Origin: Curtobacterium sp. VKM Ac-1393
GTDB lineage: Bacteria; Actinomycetota; Actinomycetes; Actinomycetales; Microbacteriaceae
DNA length: 64,000 bases
Assembly: GCF_015350995.1 (NCBI RefSeq)
Contig: NZ_JADKRW010000005.1
Span: forward strand, 248,001 to 312,000
Direction: 5' to 3'
Shown: positions 41,816 through 51,207 of the stretch, in pieces
Numbering within the stretch: position 1 is the first letter of the stretch
Layout of the letters: each line of letters opens with the position of its first letter
Made by a program: the position numbers and the translations under genes
The notes under the pieces: model-generated
What the model was told of the DNA's origin: nothing
Seen by the model: only the letters and a program-made list of their open reading frames with translations
Databases searched by the model: none

Positions 41816-43213
41816 ATGGCGAACGACGATCACGGTTTCTCGACCGAGCAGGTGCACGGCGGCTTCGTGCCCGACGCCGGCCACGGCGCCCGGATCCCCG
41901 CCATCCACATGTCCTCCGGGTTCCTGTTCGACGACTTCGACCAGGCGCGCGACCGGTTCGCCGGCACCGAGGACGGCTACACGTACACCCGCCTCGGCAA
42001 CCCCACGAACGCCGACGTCGAGCGCCGCGTCGCCCTGCTCGAGCGCGGGGTCGAGGCCATCCTGGTCGGCAGCGGGCAGGCGGCAGCCACCGTCGCGTTC
42101 CTCGGACTCCTGCAGGCCGGCGACCACGTCGTCGCCGCCCGCAGCATCTACGAGGGCACCAAGGGACTGCTCGTGCAGAACCTCGGCCGGCTCGGCATCG
42201 AGGTCGACTTCGTCGCCGACCAGCGCGACCTCGACGAGTGGGCGCGCCTGGTCCGCCCGAACACCAAGGTCTTCTTCGCCGAGACGATCCCGAACCCGAA
42301 GAACGACGTCCTCGACATCACCGGCGTCGCCGACACCGCGCACCGTGCCGGGGTCCCGCTGATCGTCGACAACACGCTGGCGACGCCGTACCTGGTCCGC
42401 CCGGTGGAGCACGGCGCCGACATCGTCATCCACTCGGCGTCGAAGTTCCTGTCCGGCCACGGTGCGGGCCTGGGCGGCGTGGTCGTCGACGGCGGCACGT
42501 TCGACTGGTCCGCCTCGCCGGAACGCTGGCAGCACCTGACCAGCCCGGAGCGGTCGCTCGGCGGCGAGAGCTACGTGGAGCGCTACGGCAACCGGGCGTT
42601 CGTCGTCTTCGCGCGGGACGTCGTCGCCGCGCGCATCGGCCCCGCCCCGTCGCCGTTCAACGCGTTCCTGATCCGCCAGGGCATCGAGACGCTGAGCCTG
42701 CGCGTGGAACGCCACAGCGCGAACGCGCTGGCGGTGGCGCAGTGGTTGGAAGCACAGCCGGAGGTGACGAGCGTCGACCACGCGGGTCTGGCCTCCAGTC
42801 CGTTCCACGACCTCGCCCAGCGCTACCTGCCGCGCGGAGCCGGCTCCGTCTTCGCCTTCACGCTGGCGGGCGGCGAAGCCGCCGCGCACACCTTCATCGA
42901 CAGCGTCCAGCTGTTCAGCCGGATGACCCACCTGGGCGACGTCCGCTCGTTGATCCTGCACCCCGCGACGACCACGCACGCCGGCAAGACCGCAGCGGAA
43001 CGCGCCGACCAGGGCATCGACGACGGCCTGATCCGACTGTCAGTCGGCATCGAGGACGTCGCGGACCTGCTCCGCGACCTGCAACGCGGGTTCGCCGCGT
43101 TGCGTTCCGGGATCGACGGGGAGAGCCTGGAGGCCCGTGGCGCGTCCGACGCGGAGCGCGCGTCCCTGGAACACGCGGTCCCGGGCACGCACGTGATCTC
43201 GGAAGAGCGCTAG
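41816..43213 (+). CDS. Second MetY-like O-acetylhomoserine/O-acetylserine sulfhydrylase
   Basis: 465 residues of the same PLP family as metY at 3112. The PLP lysine is Lys210 in SASKFLSGHG; LIVDNTLATPYLVRP and YTYTRLGNPTNADVERR are conserved. It is clearly diverged from the first copy and has a charged C-terminal extension (SLEARGASDAERASLEHA). GGAGGT precedes the ATG. The stop is three bases from an FMN/F420-type monooxygenase gene, which suggests that it uses sulfide or a thiol released from an organosulfur compound. The exact thiol substrate is inference. Confidence 0.82.
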   Translation: MANDDHGFSTEQVHGGFVPDAGHGARIPAIHMSSGFLFDDFDQARDRFAGTEDGYTYTRLGNPTNADVERRVALLERGVEAILVGSGQAAATVAFLGLLQAGDHVVAARSIYEGTKGLLVQNLGRLGIEVDFVADQRDLDEWARLVRPNTKVFFAETIPNPKNDVLDITGVADTAHRAGVPLIVDNTLATPYLVRPVEHGADIVIHSASKFLSGHGAGLGGVVVDGGTFDWSASPERWQHLTSPERSLGGESYVERYGNRAFVVFARDVVAARIGPAPSPFNAFLIRQGIETLSLRVERHSANALAVAQWLEAQPEVTSVDHAGLASSPFHDLAQRYLPRGAGSVFAFTLAGGEAAAHTFIDSVQLFSRMTHLGDVRSLILHPATTTHAGKTAAERADQGIDDGLIRLSVGIEDVADLLRDLQRGFAALRSGIDGESLEARGASDAERASLEHAVPGTHVISEER

Positions 43214-43216
43214 ACG

Positions 43217-44524
43217 ATGGCACGACCGCAGCACTTCGGGTACTTCTTCTCGCGCGGCTTCGGTCCGCAGGCCTGGGGGCGCTCGGACTGGGACTGGGGT
43301 CACGACTGGACCAAGCCCGACCTGTACCAGCAGTCCGTCCGCACGCTCGAGCAGGCCGGCATGGACCTGGTCATCGCCGAGGACGCCATCTCACTCGGCA
43401 ACCCGTCGACCCTCGACCTGCGCATCCGCCAGGCCTACGGCGGGCCGAAGCACGACCCGCTGCTGCTGGCGCCGTACCTGTTCGCAGCGACCTCGCACAT
43501 CGGCATCGCGCCGACCGTCAACGCCGGGTTCACACCGCCGTACCTGGCCGCACGACAGTTCGCCACCCTGGCGCACCTGTCGTCCGAACGGCTCGGCATC
43601 AACGTCGTGACGGACGTCGGCAGTGCGCGGCACGCGGGTCTGCCGCCGCTGCCGCACGACCTGGCGTACGACCGTGCCGAGGAGTGGCTCAGCCTGGTCC
43701 GCCGACTCTGGCGCTCGTGGGGGCCCGACGGCCACGTCGGGGATGCCTCCGACTGGCACTTCGCTGACGGCGAGGCGCTCGACGCCTTCCACCACGAGGG
43801 CGAGTACTTCACCGCGGACGGCCCGCTCAACGCGCTGCCGCTCGACTCGGACCCGGTGGTCGTCTCCCCCGGTGGCTCCGGTCGGGGCCTCGCGTTCGCC
43901 GGCACCCACTCGGACGTGCAGCTCGCGCTCGCGCCGCTGTCGGCCGCCGCGGTGGCGGACTACCGCGGACGCGTGATCGACGCCGCCGCCGCCGCGGGAC
44001 GGACGGCCGCGGACCTCCGGATCCTGTTCGTCCTGAAGCCCGAGATCGTCACGTCGTCCGCCGAGGCCGACCGGATCGTCGAGGCGTCCCGACACCCGTC
44101 CGACGACGACCTGCGGACCGCGGCGATCGCGTGGTCGAGCGACTCCGAGACGGACCTGCTCGCACTCGACCTCGACGCACCGGTCCCCGAGGGCACCTTC
44201 GGTGACCACGTCTCCGCCGGCACGATCCGCGGGCTGCTCGGCGACACCCCGGACGCTCCCCTGCGCGCGCTCCTGGAGCGCAAGGCCCGCAAGGGTCGGG
44301 TGTCCTCGCGCGAGGGCTTCGTCGGGACCGCCGACGAGTTCGCCGACTTCATCGAGGAGCTCGGGTCGGACGCCGACAACGACGGCATCATCTTCTCCGG
44401 CGACCTGCACCCGGCGCAGATCCACCGGATGTTCGGCGACCTGGTGCCGGTGCTCCGGCGCCGCGAGCTCCTGCGTCGGGAGTACGGCGCCGGGGGCATC
44501 CGGGCGAACCTGTTCGACTTCTAG
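43217..44524 (+). CDS. LLM class flavin-dependent oxidoreductase (NtaA/SnaA/DszA-like)
   Basis: 435 residues, a bacterial luciferase-like TIM-barrel of the large NtaA/SnaA/DszA/SsuD group. Typical pieces are GMDLVIAEDAISL near the N-terminus, the HIGIAPTVNAGFTPPYLAARQFATLAHLSSERLGINVVTD region, and VVVSPGGSGRGLAFAGTHSD in the second half. Group members oxidise sulfonates, sulfones, amines or aromatics with reduced FMN from a partner reductase. Its pairing with a MetY-like gene points to sulfur scavenging. The stop lies in a 20-bp tandem duplication shared with the convergent permease gene. Confidence 0.8.
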   Translation: MARPQHFGYFFSRGFGPQAWGRSDWDWGHDWTKPDLYQQSVRTLEQAGMDLVIAEDAISLGNPSTLDLRIRQAYGGPKHDPLLLAPYLFAATSHIGIAPTVNAGFTPPYLAARQFATLAHLSSERLGINVVTDVGSARHAGLPPLPHDLAYDRAEEWLSLVRRLWRSWGPDGHVGDASDWHFADGEALDAFHHEGEYFTADGPLNALPLDSDPVVVSPGGSGRGLAFAGTHSDVQLALAPLSAAAVADYRGRVIDAAAAAGRTAADLRILFVLKPEIVTSSAEADRIVEASRHPSDDDLRTAAIAWSSDSETDLLALDLDAPVPEGTFGDHVSAGTIRGLLGDTPDAPLRALLERKARKGRVSSREGFVGTADEFADFIEELGSDADNDGIIFSGDLHPAQIHRMFGDLVPVLRRRELLRREYGAGGIRANLFDF

Positions 44525-44560
44525 TGGTGGACCGGCTCGACTAGTGGTGGACCGGCTCGA
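44521..44560. repeat. Perfect 20-bp tandem duplication across two stop codons
   Basis: CTAGTGGTGGACCGGCTCGA occurs twice in direct succession (44521-44540 and 44541-44560). The first copy holds the monooxygenase stop (TAG 44522-44524), the second the convergent permease stop (44541-44543, minus strand). Confidence 0.85.
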
Positions 44561-46208
44561 CCACGCCTGATTCCTCGACGTCACGCACGTCGTCGGCGGT
44601 GCGGAGGATCTCGTCGCGTGGACTCGCGGAGTTGATCGCCCAGAAGTAAACAACCAGCGAGAACACCGCGACGACGACGATGTCGATCCACAGCGGGAAC
44701 ACCGGGTGCTCCAGCGGACCGAAGTCGCTGAGGAACACGATGAGCCCCATGCCGATCAGGTAGGGCAGCAGCCACTGCGCCGCCTTCCAGTCCCATCGCG
44801 GCCGGACGCTCGTCTTGCCGCGGAACACGTTGTTCAGCACGATCACCACGGCGCCGATCAGGATCGCGACGCCGAGCTTCCAGTCGGTGTCCCACCCGGT
44901 CCACAGGATGATGAGGTTCGCGACGATGAACGCGACCGGTGACAACACCGACGCGGCGGGCATCCGGTACGGACGTTCGATCTCCGGGATCCGCTTCCGG
45001 AACGCACCGAGTGCCAGCGGCGCCCCGGCGTACATCAGGACCGACGCACTCGTGATGAGGCTGACCAGTCCCTGCCACGACGGGAACGGTGCGAAGCACG
45101 CGCAGCCCACGACGAACGCCGTCACCAGGCCGACCCACGGCACGCCCTGCTTCGTCGTCCACTCGAAGGCCTTCGGGAAGTACCCGTTGCGGCTGAGGCC
45201 GTACGAGATGCGGCTCGTCGCCGTCACGTAGATCAGGCCGGTGCCCGCGGGCGAGATGATCGCGTCGATGAAGATGACCACGGCGAGCCAGGTGATGCCG
45301 GCCGCCATCGCGATGTCGGCGAAGGGACCGGTGTACTTCGTGAAGTCCGCGGTCGCCCACGAGCCCTGGATCGCACCGGACTGCAGCGCGCCGAGGAACA
45401 CGACCTGCAGGAGCAGGTAGATCACGAGGCCGATGAGCACCGAACCGATCACCGCTCGGGGGATGTCACGCTTCGGGTTCTTCGCCTCGCCTGCGAGCTG
45501 GTCCGCCTGCTCGAAGCCGAGGAACGCGAAGATGATGCCCGAGGTGGAGACCGCCGCCAGGACACCCTTGGCACCCTCGGGCATGAAGCCATCGGCGGCG
45601 ATGAAGTTGCCCCCGTGGAACCCGCTGAAGCCCAGGACCATGATGACGAGCAGCGGGATGAACACCTTCCACCAGGTCGCCGCCGAGTTCGTGTTGGCGA
45701 GGATCCGCACACTGAACAGGTTGATGACGGTGACGACGGCCATCAGGACGACGGCGATCGCGATGCCCGCGCCGGTGAGCAGCTGCTGGGTCTCGCCGTC
45801 GACGACCACGGTGTGCAGCCACGGACGGGCGAACTGCCAGTGCTGGGCGTACTTGATCATCGCCTCGACCTCGATCGGGGCGACGGTCACCGACTGCAAC
45901 CAGGAGAACCAGCCGAACGAAGCCCCCGCGATCCCGCCGAACGCGATGTGCGGGAACCGTGCCGTGCCGCCGGCGATGGGGAACATGCCGCCGAGCTCGG
46001 CGTGCACGAGGGCGAGCACGAGGATCGCCACGCCACCGATGCACCACGAGATGATCGCGGCGGGGCCGGCGGTCTTCAGGGCCTCCTGCGACCCGAAGAG
46101 CCACCCGGAGCCGATGATCGACCCCGTCGAGGCCCAGATGAGCCCGATGAAGCCGACGTTCCGCTTGAGGCCTGAGTCCGGCAACGCCGGTGTCGTCGTT
46201 GTAGCCAC
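44541..46208 (-). CDS. APC superfamily amino acid permease
   Basis: 555 residues with twelve or more helices. The N-terminal RNVGFIGLIWASTGSIIGSGWLFG holds the unwound helix-1 GSIIGSG segment that contacts substrate in APC carriers. GFEQADQLAGEAKNPKRDIPRAV in helix 6 is the other hallmark. It imports amino acids or polyamine-like compounds by proton symport or exchange; the substrate is unknown. A link with the sulfur genes alongside is tempting but not shown, as it is on the other strand. The region 46209-46335 before it is AT-richer than its surroundings and probably contains its promoter. Confidence 0.85.
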   Translation of the reverse strand: MATTTTPALPDSGLKRNVGFIGLIWASTGSIIGSGWLFGSQEALKTAGPAAIISWCIGGVAILVLALVHAELGGMFPIAGGTARFPHIAFGGIAGASFGWFSWLQSVTVAPIEVEAMIKYAQHWQFARPWLHTVVVDGETQQLLTGAGIAIAVVLMAVVTVINLFSVRILANTNSAATWWKVFIPLLVIMVLGFSGFHGGNFIAADGFMPEGAKGVLAAVSTSGIIFAFLGFEQADQLAGEAKNPKRDIPRAVIGSVLIGLVIYLLLQVVFLGALQSGAIQGSWATADFTKYTGPFADIAMAAGITWLAVVIFIDAIISPAGTGLIYVTATSRISYGLSRNGYFPKAFEWTTKQGVPWVGLVTAFVVGCACFAPFPSWQGLVSLITSASVLMYAGAPLALGAFRKRIPEIERPYRMPAASVLSPVAFIVANLIILWTGWDTDWKLGVAILIGAVVIVLNNVFRGKTSVRPRWDWKAAQWLLPYLIGMGLIVFLSDFGPLEHPVFPLWIDIVVVAVFSLVVYFWAINSASPRDEILRTADDVRDVEESGVVEPVHH

Positions 46209-46335
46209 TGCTGCTCCCGTCGAGTGAGCGTCACCCCACGAACGGGGGTCGCGCTCATCGACTCTGGCACTCGGGCAGTGGTTCGGCCGGATTCTTTAAC
46301 ATGCCGGAAACAATTGTGCTGTATAAGAACTCAGG

Positions 46336-47118
46336 CTACTTCTTGGACTTCTTCTTGCCGTCGGCCTTCTTGTCCGGCTTCTTCTTGTCCGACTTCTTCT
46401 TGCTGTCGTCCTTCTTCTTGGACGGCTTCTTCGCGTCCTTCTTCTGCTTCTTGCCGTCGCCCTTCGGCTTCCCCGGCGCCGAGGGCAGCGGCAGGACGGG
46501 GGCCTGCTCCGACGACTCGACCCCGTCGATCGGCTCGACGACCACCGCGGAACCGGTGTCCAGCTCGACGTCCACCGCGTGCTCTTCGAGCACCGGAGCG
46601 AGCGCATCGGTGACCCGCTCGACGGTCAGCACCGCGTCGTCCTCGGCGAGCCGGAGCAGTGCCTGTGCCGTCCGGACGCGCGTCGTCGTCTTCCGGGCGA
46701 GCACGTCGGCGCGGGCACCTTGGAGGAAGGTGCGGAGGGTGCGCTCGACGACCGACCGGCCTCGGGGCGCAGCGCGGTCCAGGCGGTCGAGCTCCCCGGC
46801 GACTCCGGCCACGTCGTCGGCGACGTGCTCGTGCCGCACCGACTCGATCAGTGCGGCGATGGCGGCGGCACCCCGTTCGACGGCAGCCGAACGCTGGTCG
46901 AGCACGACGAGCATCTCGACGACCGACCCGTACGTGACGGTCTCGAGCCGGACCGGTTCGGCACCCCGACCGCGGACGACCAGGCGAGCATCGGGTGTGG
47001 GCAGCCAGGCGGCGAGGGCGGCGACCGTGGCGACGGACCCGACGATCCGCTCGTAGTCGGCGAGCACCACTCGCTCCTGCTCGCGCAGACGGACTCGGAT
47101 CGCGATCTCCTGCACCAC
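46336..47118 (-). CDS. Unknown protein with a lysine-rich C-terminal tail
   Basis: 260 residues from the GTG at 47116-47118, which has GGAAGG nine bases upstream. The body (1-~215) is helical and Ala/Val/Arg-rich (IAIRVRLREQERVVLADYERIVG, RTLRFLQGARADVLARKTT-like segments) with no domain I recognise. The last ~45 residues are mostly Lys with Asp/Ser/Pro, encoded by AAG-rich DNA, similar to the basic tails of actinobacterial HU or H1-like proteins. Nucleic-acid binding is therefore a reasonable guess. It is downstream of the tmRNA gene, behind that gene's terminator. Confidence 0.6.
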   Translation of the reverse strand: MVQEIAIRVRLREQERVVLADYERIVGSVATVAALAAWLPTPDARLVVRGRGAEPVRLETVTYGSVVEMLVVLDQRSAAVERGAAAIAALIESVRHEHVADDVAGVAGELDRLDRAAPRGRSVVERTLRTFLQGARADVLARKTTTRVRTAQALLRLAEDDAVLTVERVTDALAPVLEEHAVDVELDTGSAVVVEPIDGVESSEQAPVLPLPSAPGKPKGDGKKQKKDAKKPSKKKDDSKKKSDKKKPDKKADGKKKSKK

Positions 47119-47206
47119 GTGGGGGCCTTCCGTTGGGGGTACGGCGCCAGCGTGTTCTGTGCGCCTGATCCGGAGCGTAGTCCTGGTCCGGCAGCACAAC
47201 GGCAAA

Positions 47207-47240
47207 CGCCCCGGCTTCGTCCAGGGACGATGGCGGGGCG
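47207..47240 (-). terminator. Intrinsic terminator after the tmRNA gene
   Basis: On the minus strand CGCCCCG (47240-47234) pairs with CGGGGCG (47213-47207), and inner CGTCC/GGACG also pairs. TTT follows. It begins 38 bases beyond the tmRNA CCA end. Confidence 0.7.
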
Positions 47241-47277
47241 CTCAGGCAACGGTGACAGCGGCTCGACGACCGGCGAA

Positions 47278-47654
47278 TGGTGGAGATGGGGGGAATCGAA
47301 CCCCCGTCCATCGCTGCAATTCGACGTCTTCTACGGGCGTATCCGGATAGTTCGTTCTGCTCGGCCCCGTCCTTTGCTACCGGCTTCTAGGACGACGGGC
47401 CCAGTCTCAGTGCAAGTCCCGCACGGCCCTGAGGCGCAACCGTGCAGCAAGTCCTCTGGATGACGCCGGGATCAGGTTAGGGGACGGTCACCTGGCCGAC
47501 GGACTTCATGTGCTGGGCTGCTTACGCAGCGAGAGCGAAGTCAGTGCGCTTGGAATTGGCACTTGTTGTTTTCCACGGATCGTTCACGAGATAACCGTGG
47601 GTCCTCGGCCCGCTTCCCGTCGGCACACAGGCAATGTCGAAACCGATCATCCCC
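47278..47654 (-). ncRNA. ssrA: tmRNA
   Basis: 377 nt. The 5' GGGGATG pairs with CATCTCC at the 3' end to form the acceptor stem, followed by encoded ACCA (47278-47280 end). The 3' T-arm GGGGGTTCGATTCCCCCC and the 5' GGTTTCGACA are diagnostic of tmRNA. The tag frame runs 47560 to 47522 and reads ANSKRTDFALAA then TAA, with GCC as the likely resume codon; the ALAA end is the usual protease signal. It rescues stalled ribosomes together with SmpB, encoded 101 bp upstream. Confidence 0.95.
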
Positions 47655-47754
47655 ATGCGGGCCGGACGTGCGAACCGCTGTCACGCTGTTGAGTTGTGTT
47701 GCCAGTGCTCTGATCGGAGCAGTCCCTCAGTCTAGTCGAGGGAGATGTGCGGCG

Positions 47755-48231
47755 CTACTCGCCGACGCGGTTCTTCGTGCGCATCGCCCGTTCGGCTTCG
47801 CGCTTGTCGGTCTTCTCGCGCAGGGCCTGGCGCTTGTCGAACTCGCGCTTGCCCTTCGCGACCGCGATCTCGACCTTGGCACGGCCGTCGTGGAAGTAGA
47901 TCTGCAGCGGCACGAGCGTGTAGCCGCCCTGTGACGTCTTGTGCGAGATCTTCACGATCTGCTGCTTGTGGAGGAGCAGCTTGCGCTTGCGTCGGGGTGC
48001 GTGGTTGTTCCACGTCCCCTCGGTGTACTCGGGGATGTGCACGGAGTCGATCCACGCTTCACCCCCGTCGATGAAGGCGTAGCCGTCGACGAGCGAGGCA
48101 CGACCCATGCGCAGGGACTTCACCTCGGTGCCGGACAGGACCATGCCGGCCTCGTACGTGTCCTCGATGAGGTAGTCGTGTCGGGCGCGACGGTTCGTCG
48201 CGACGATCTTCTCACCGCGTTCCTTCGCCAT
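47755..48231 (-). CDS. smpB: SsrA-binding protein
   Basis: 158 residues. Family motifs are complete: [29 protein letters not shown] (in part ~13-41), [27 protein letters not shown] and LVPLQIYF, then the basic C-terminal tail ([25 protein letters not shown]) that enters the ribosomal mRNA channel. It binds tmRNA and delivers it to stalled ribosomes; its target ssrA lies directly downstream. The gene follows ftsX after ~90 bp, completing the conserved prfB-ftsE-ftsX-smpB-ssrA order. Confidence 0.96.
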   Translation of the reverse strand: MAKERGEKIVATNRRARHDYLIEDTYEAGMVLSGTEVKSLRMGRASLVDGYAFIDGGEAWIDSVHIPEYTEGTWNNHAPRRKRKLLLHKQQIVKISHKTSQGGYTLVPLQIYFHDGRAKVEIAVAKGKREFDKRQALREKTDKREAERAMRTKNRVGE

Positions 48232-48320
48232 GACGACTCCTCTCGTTCCGGGTGCTGCACTGCGCAGCCCTACAGACTACCCAACGCAGGACCGGCGGCG
48301 CACCTTCCCGGCGCGCCGCG

Positions 48321-49235
48321 TCAGACCTTGAGGTACCGGCGGATCGCGATCGAGGCCGACGCTGCTGCGAGCAGCACCCCGATGACGATCACCGCCGGGA
48401 CCACGATGGCCGCGTCACCCATGCCGATGAACGCCGTTCCGGTGAAGCGCTCGGCCAGGAAGTTCCGGACGAAGAACCACACCACGGCGGTGATGGCGCC
48501 ACCCGCCAGGACTGCTCCGATGGCGGCGGCGATCACCCCCTCGAGCACGAACGGCGTCTGGATGAACCGGTTCGACGCCCCCACGAGCCGCATGATGCCG
48601 AGTTCTCGCCTGCGACTGAACGCGGACAATCGGATCGTGGTCGCGATGAGCAGCACTGCGGCGACGAGCATCAACGCCGCGATGCCGATCGCCGTGTAGG
48701 ACGACGCGTTCAACAGGTTGAAGATCGGTTGCAGGTAGCCGCGTTGATCGACGACGCTCTGCACGCCGGCGACCTTCGACAGACTCTCGACCAGGACGTC
48801 GGCCTGCGACGGGTTCTTCAGGTTCACCCAGAAGGTCTCGTTGAGGTACTCCGGCTTCACGAACTCGGTCGCCGCAGAGTCCTTGAACTGCTGCTTGAAC
48901 CGCGTGAACGCCTGGTCCTGGTTCTCGTAGTACGTCTTCTCGATGTACGGCTTGAGGGTGGACGACTCGAGCTGGGCCTGGACCTGCTTGCGCTGGTCGT
49001 CAGTGGCCTTCGCGCCCGTGCAGTTGCCGGTGGTGTCGGTGTCGGTGCACAGGTAGACCGCGACCTGCGCCCGGTCGTACCAGTACCCCTTCATCTGGTT
49101 GATCTGCATCTGGAGCAGGATCGCCGTGCCCACGAAGGTGAGCGAGATGAAGGTCACGAGCACGACGGAGACGACCATCGACGCGTTGCGGCGCAGGCCC
49201 GAGCCGACCTCGGACATGACGAGTCCGAGCCTCAT
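48321..49235 (-). CDS. ftsX: Cell division protein FtsX, permease-like
   Basis: 304 residues. One N-terminal helix (~20-42) is followed by a ~130-residue extracytoplasmic domain (with Cys pair DTDTTGNCT region) and three C-terminal helices forming the FtsX fold; [23 protein letters not shown] is the conserved cytoplasmic coupling loop. With FtsE it gates a peptidoglycan hydrolase (RipC-like in actinobacteria) at the division site. The ATG overlaps the ftsE stop by four bases (49232-49235), so both proteins are made in step. Confidence 0.95.
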   Translation of the reverse strand: MRLGLVMSEVGSGLRRNASMVVSVVLVTFISLTFVGTAILLQMQINQMKGYWYDRAQVAVYLCTDTDTTGNCTGAKATDDQRKQVQAQLESSTLKPYIEKTYYENQDQAFTRFKQQFKDSAATEFVKPEYLNETFWVNLKNPSQADVLVESLSKVAGVQSVVDQRGYLQPIFNLLNASSYTAIGIAALMLVAAVLLIATTIRLSAFSRRRELGIMRLVGASNRFIQTPFVLEGVIAAAIGAVLAGGAITAVVWFFVRNFLAERFTGTAFIGMGDAAIVVPAVIVIGVLLAAASASIAIRRYLKV

Positions 49236-49987
49236 CGGATGAGCCCCGGGATGGTCTGGATGCCGGTGGTGTTCGACACGGTGCCGCGCTGGATCGGCAC
49301 CGCCTGGGTCTGGTAGCCGCCGGACTGCTCGTCGCGCAGGACGGTGCCGTTCGACAGCTCGATGACCCGACGCTGCATCTGGTTCACGATGCTGGCGTCG
49401 TGCGTGGCCATGAGCACGGTGGTGCCTCCCTGGTTGATGCGTTCGAGGAGCGCCATGATGCCGGCGGACGTCGTGGGGTCCAGGTTGCCGGTGGGCTCGT
49501 CGGCCAGCAGGATCGCCGGCTTGTTGACGACGGCGCGGGCGATGGCGACACGCTGCTGTTCACCACCGGAGAGCTCGTGCGGCATACGGGTCGCCTTGCC
49601 GGCCAGGCCGACGAGCTTGAGCACGTCGGTCACGGCCTCGCTGATGAAGCCCTTGCTCTTGCCGATCACCTGCAGCGAGAACGCGACGTTGTCGAAGACG
49701 TTCTTGTTCGGCAGGAGACGGAAGTCCTGGAACACGACGCCGAGGTTGCGCCGGAAGTACGGCACCTTCCGCGACGCCAGCGACCCGAGGCGCTGCCCGA
49801 GCACGTGGATCTGGCCGCGGGACGGCTTCTCCTCCTTGAGCACGAGGCGCAGGAAGCTGGACTTGCCGGAACCCGAGGCGCCCACGAGGAACACGAACTC
49901 GCCCTTGAGGATCTCGAGGGTGAGGTTGTCGAGCGCCGGACTCGGGTTGCCCGAGTAGACCTTGGTGACCTGGTCGAATTTGATCAT
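49232..49987 (-). CDS. ftsE: Cell division ATP-binding protein FtsE
   Basis: 251 residues. Walker A is GASGSGKSS (~35-43), the ABC signature is [14 protein letters not shown], and Walker B is [12 protein letters not shown], followed by the His switch in [10 protein letters not shown]. The last ~25 residues ([20 protein letters not shown] ...) extend beyond the E. coli protein. It is the ATPase of the FtsEX complex, which transmits cytoplasmic ATP hydrolysis to cell-wall hydrolysis. [22 protein letters not shown] is the normal start. It follows prfB after a hairpin at 50007-50031. Confidence 0.95.
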   Translation of the reverse strand: MIKFDQVTKVYSGNPSPALDNLTLEILKGEFVFLVGASGSGKSSFLRLVLKEEKPSRGQIHVLGQRLGSLASRKVPYFRRNLGVVFQDFRLLPNKNVFDNVAFSLQVIGKSKGFISEAVTDVLKLVGLAGKATRMPHELSGGEQQRVAIARAVVNKPAILLADEPTGNLDPTTSAGIMALLERINQGGTTVLMATHDASIVNQMQRRVIELSNGTVLRDEQSGGYQTQAVPIQRGTVSNTTGIQTIPGLIR

Positions 49988-50006
49988 GACCGGATCAGGG
50001 TAGGTC

Positions 50007-50031
50007 GCCCCGCTTGGAAAGCAAGCGAGGC
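50007..50031 (-). terminator. Hairpin between prfB and ftsE
   Basis: On the minus strand GCCTCGCTTG pairs with CAAGCGGGGC (one G-U) around a five-base loop. There is no U-tract, so it may only partly terminate prfB transcripts. Confidence 0.45.
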
Positions 50032-50048
50032 GCGCGGCTCACGAACCC

Positions 50049-51158
50049 CTACGCGTCGACGGATTGCTTGCGCCAGCGGATGCCCGCGTTGATGAAGCCG
50101 TCCAGGTCGCCGTCGAACACGGCTGAGGGGTTGTTCACCTCGTGCTCGCTCCGCAGGTCCTTGACCATCTGGTACGGCGCCAGCACGTAGGAACGGATCT
50201 GGTCGCCCCAGCTCGCCGTGATGTTGCCGGCGAGTTCCTTCTTCTTCGCGTTCTCCTCTTCCTTCTTCAGCAGGAGCAGGCGCGACTGCAGCACGCGCAT
50301 GGCGGCCGCACGGTTCTGGATCTGCGACTTCTCGTTCTGCATCGAGACGACGGTGCCGGTCGGGATGTGCGTCAGACGCACCGCGGAGTCGGTCGTGTTG
50401 ACGGACTGCCCACCGGGGCCCGACGACCGGAACACGTCCACGCGGATGTCGTTCTCCGGGATGTCGATGACCATCGTCTCCGGCATGAGGGGGATGACCT
50501 CGACCGCGGCGAACGAGGTCTGGCGCTTGCCGGCGGCGCCGAACGGCGACATCCGGACGAGACGGTGGGTGCCCGCCTCGATCGACAGGGTGCCGAAGGC
50601 GTGCGGTGCGTCGACCTCGAACGTGGCGGACTTGATGCCCGCTTCTTCGGCGTAGGACGTCTCCATCACGGTGGTCTTGAACCCGTGCTGCTCGGCGTAG
50701 CGCAGGTACATGCGCATGAGCATCTCGGCGAAGTCCGCGGCGTCGACGCCACCAGCGCCGGCCCGGATGGTGATCACGGCTGGGCGGTCGTCGTACTCGC
50801 CGTCGAGGAGCGTCTGCACCTCGAGGTCGCCCATGGTCTTCTGGATCGCCTTGAGCTCCGCGACGGCTTCGTCGGCGGAGTCCTGGTCGTCGCCCTCGTT
50901 CGCCATCTCGACCAGCACCTCGAGATCGTCGATGCGCCGCTCGGTGTCGGTGATCTTCTTGAGTTCCGACTGCCGGTGCGAGAGCGCGCTCGTCACCTGC
51001 TGCGCGTGGTCGACGTCGTCCCAGAGGTCCTGGGCACCCGCCTGCTCGCTGAGTTCGGCGATGTCACGCTGCAGGCGGTCGACGTCGACCACCGAGCGGA
51101 TGTTGCCGAAGGTCTCTCGGAGGGCGGAGAGCTGCTCGGTGAAGTCCAGTTCGACCAT
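50049..51158 (-). CDS. prfB: Peptide chain release factor 2
   Basis: 369 residues. The stop-codon recognition tripeptide SPF is in [12 protein letters not shown], and the peptidyl-hydrolysis GGQ in [18 protein letters not shown]. The coiled-coil domain 1 occupies ~1-105. It terminates translation at UGA and UAA. The frame is continuous from the start, so the programmed +1 frameshift found in many bacterial prfB genes is absent here. The ATG at 51156-51158 is used; a GTG two codons earlier (51162-51164) is also possible. Confidence 0.95.
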   Translation of the reverse strand: MVELDFTEQLSALRETFGNIRSVVDVDRLQRDIAELSEQAGAQDLWDDVDHAQQVTSALSHRQSELKKITDTERRIDDLEVLVEMANEGDDQDSADEAVAELKAIQKTMGDLEVQTLLDGEYDDRPAVITIRAGAGGVDAADFAEMLMRMYLRYAEQHGFKTTVMETSYAEEAGIKSATFEVDAPHAFGTLSIEAGTHRLVRMSPFGAAGKRQTSFAAVEVIPLMPETMVIDIPENDIRVDVFRSSGPGGQSVNTTDSAVRLTHIPTGTVVSMQNEKSQIQNRAAAMRVLQSRLLLLKKEEENAKKKELAGNITASWGDQIRSYVLAPYQMVKDLRSEHEVNNPSAVFDGDLDGFINAGIRWRKQSVDA

Positions 51159-51207
51159 GGTCACCGATCCTACCGGCGCGAGCTCGCCACGTCGGACCGA
51201 CCGGCGG

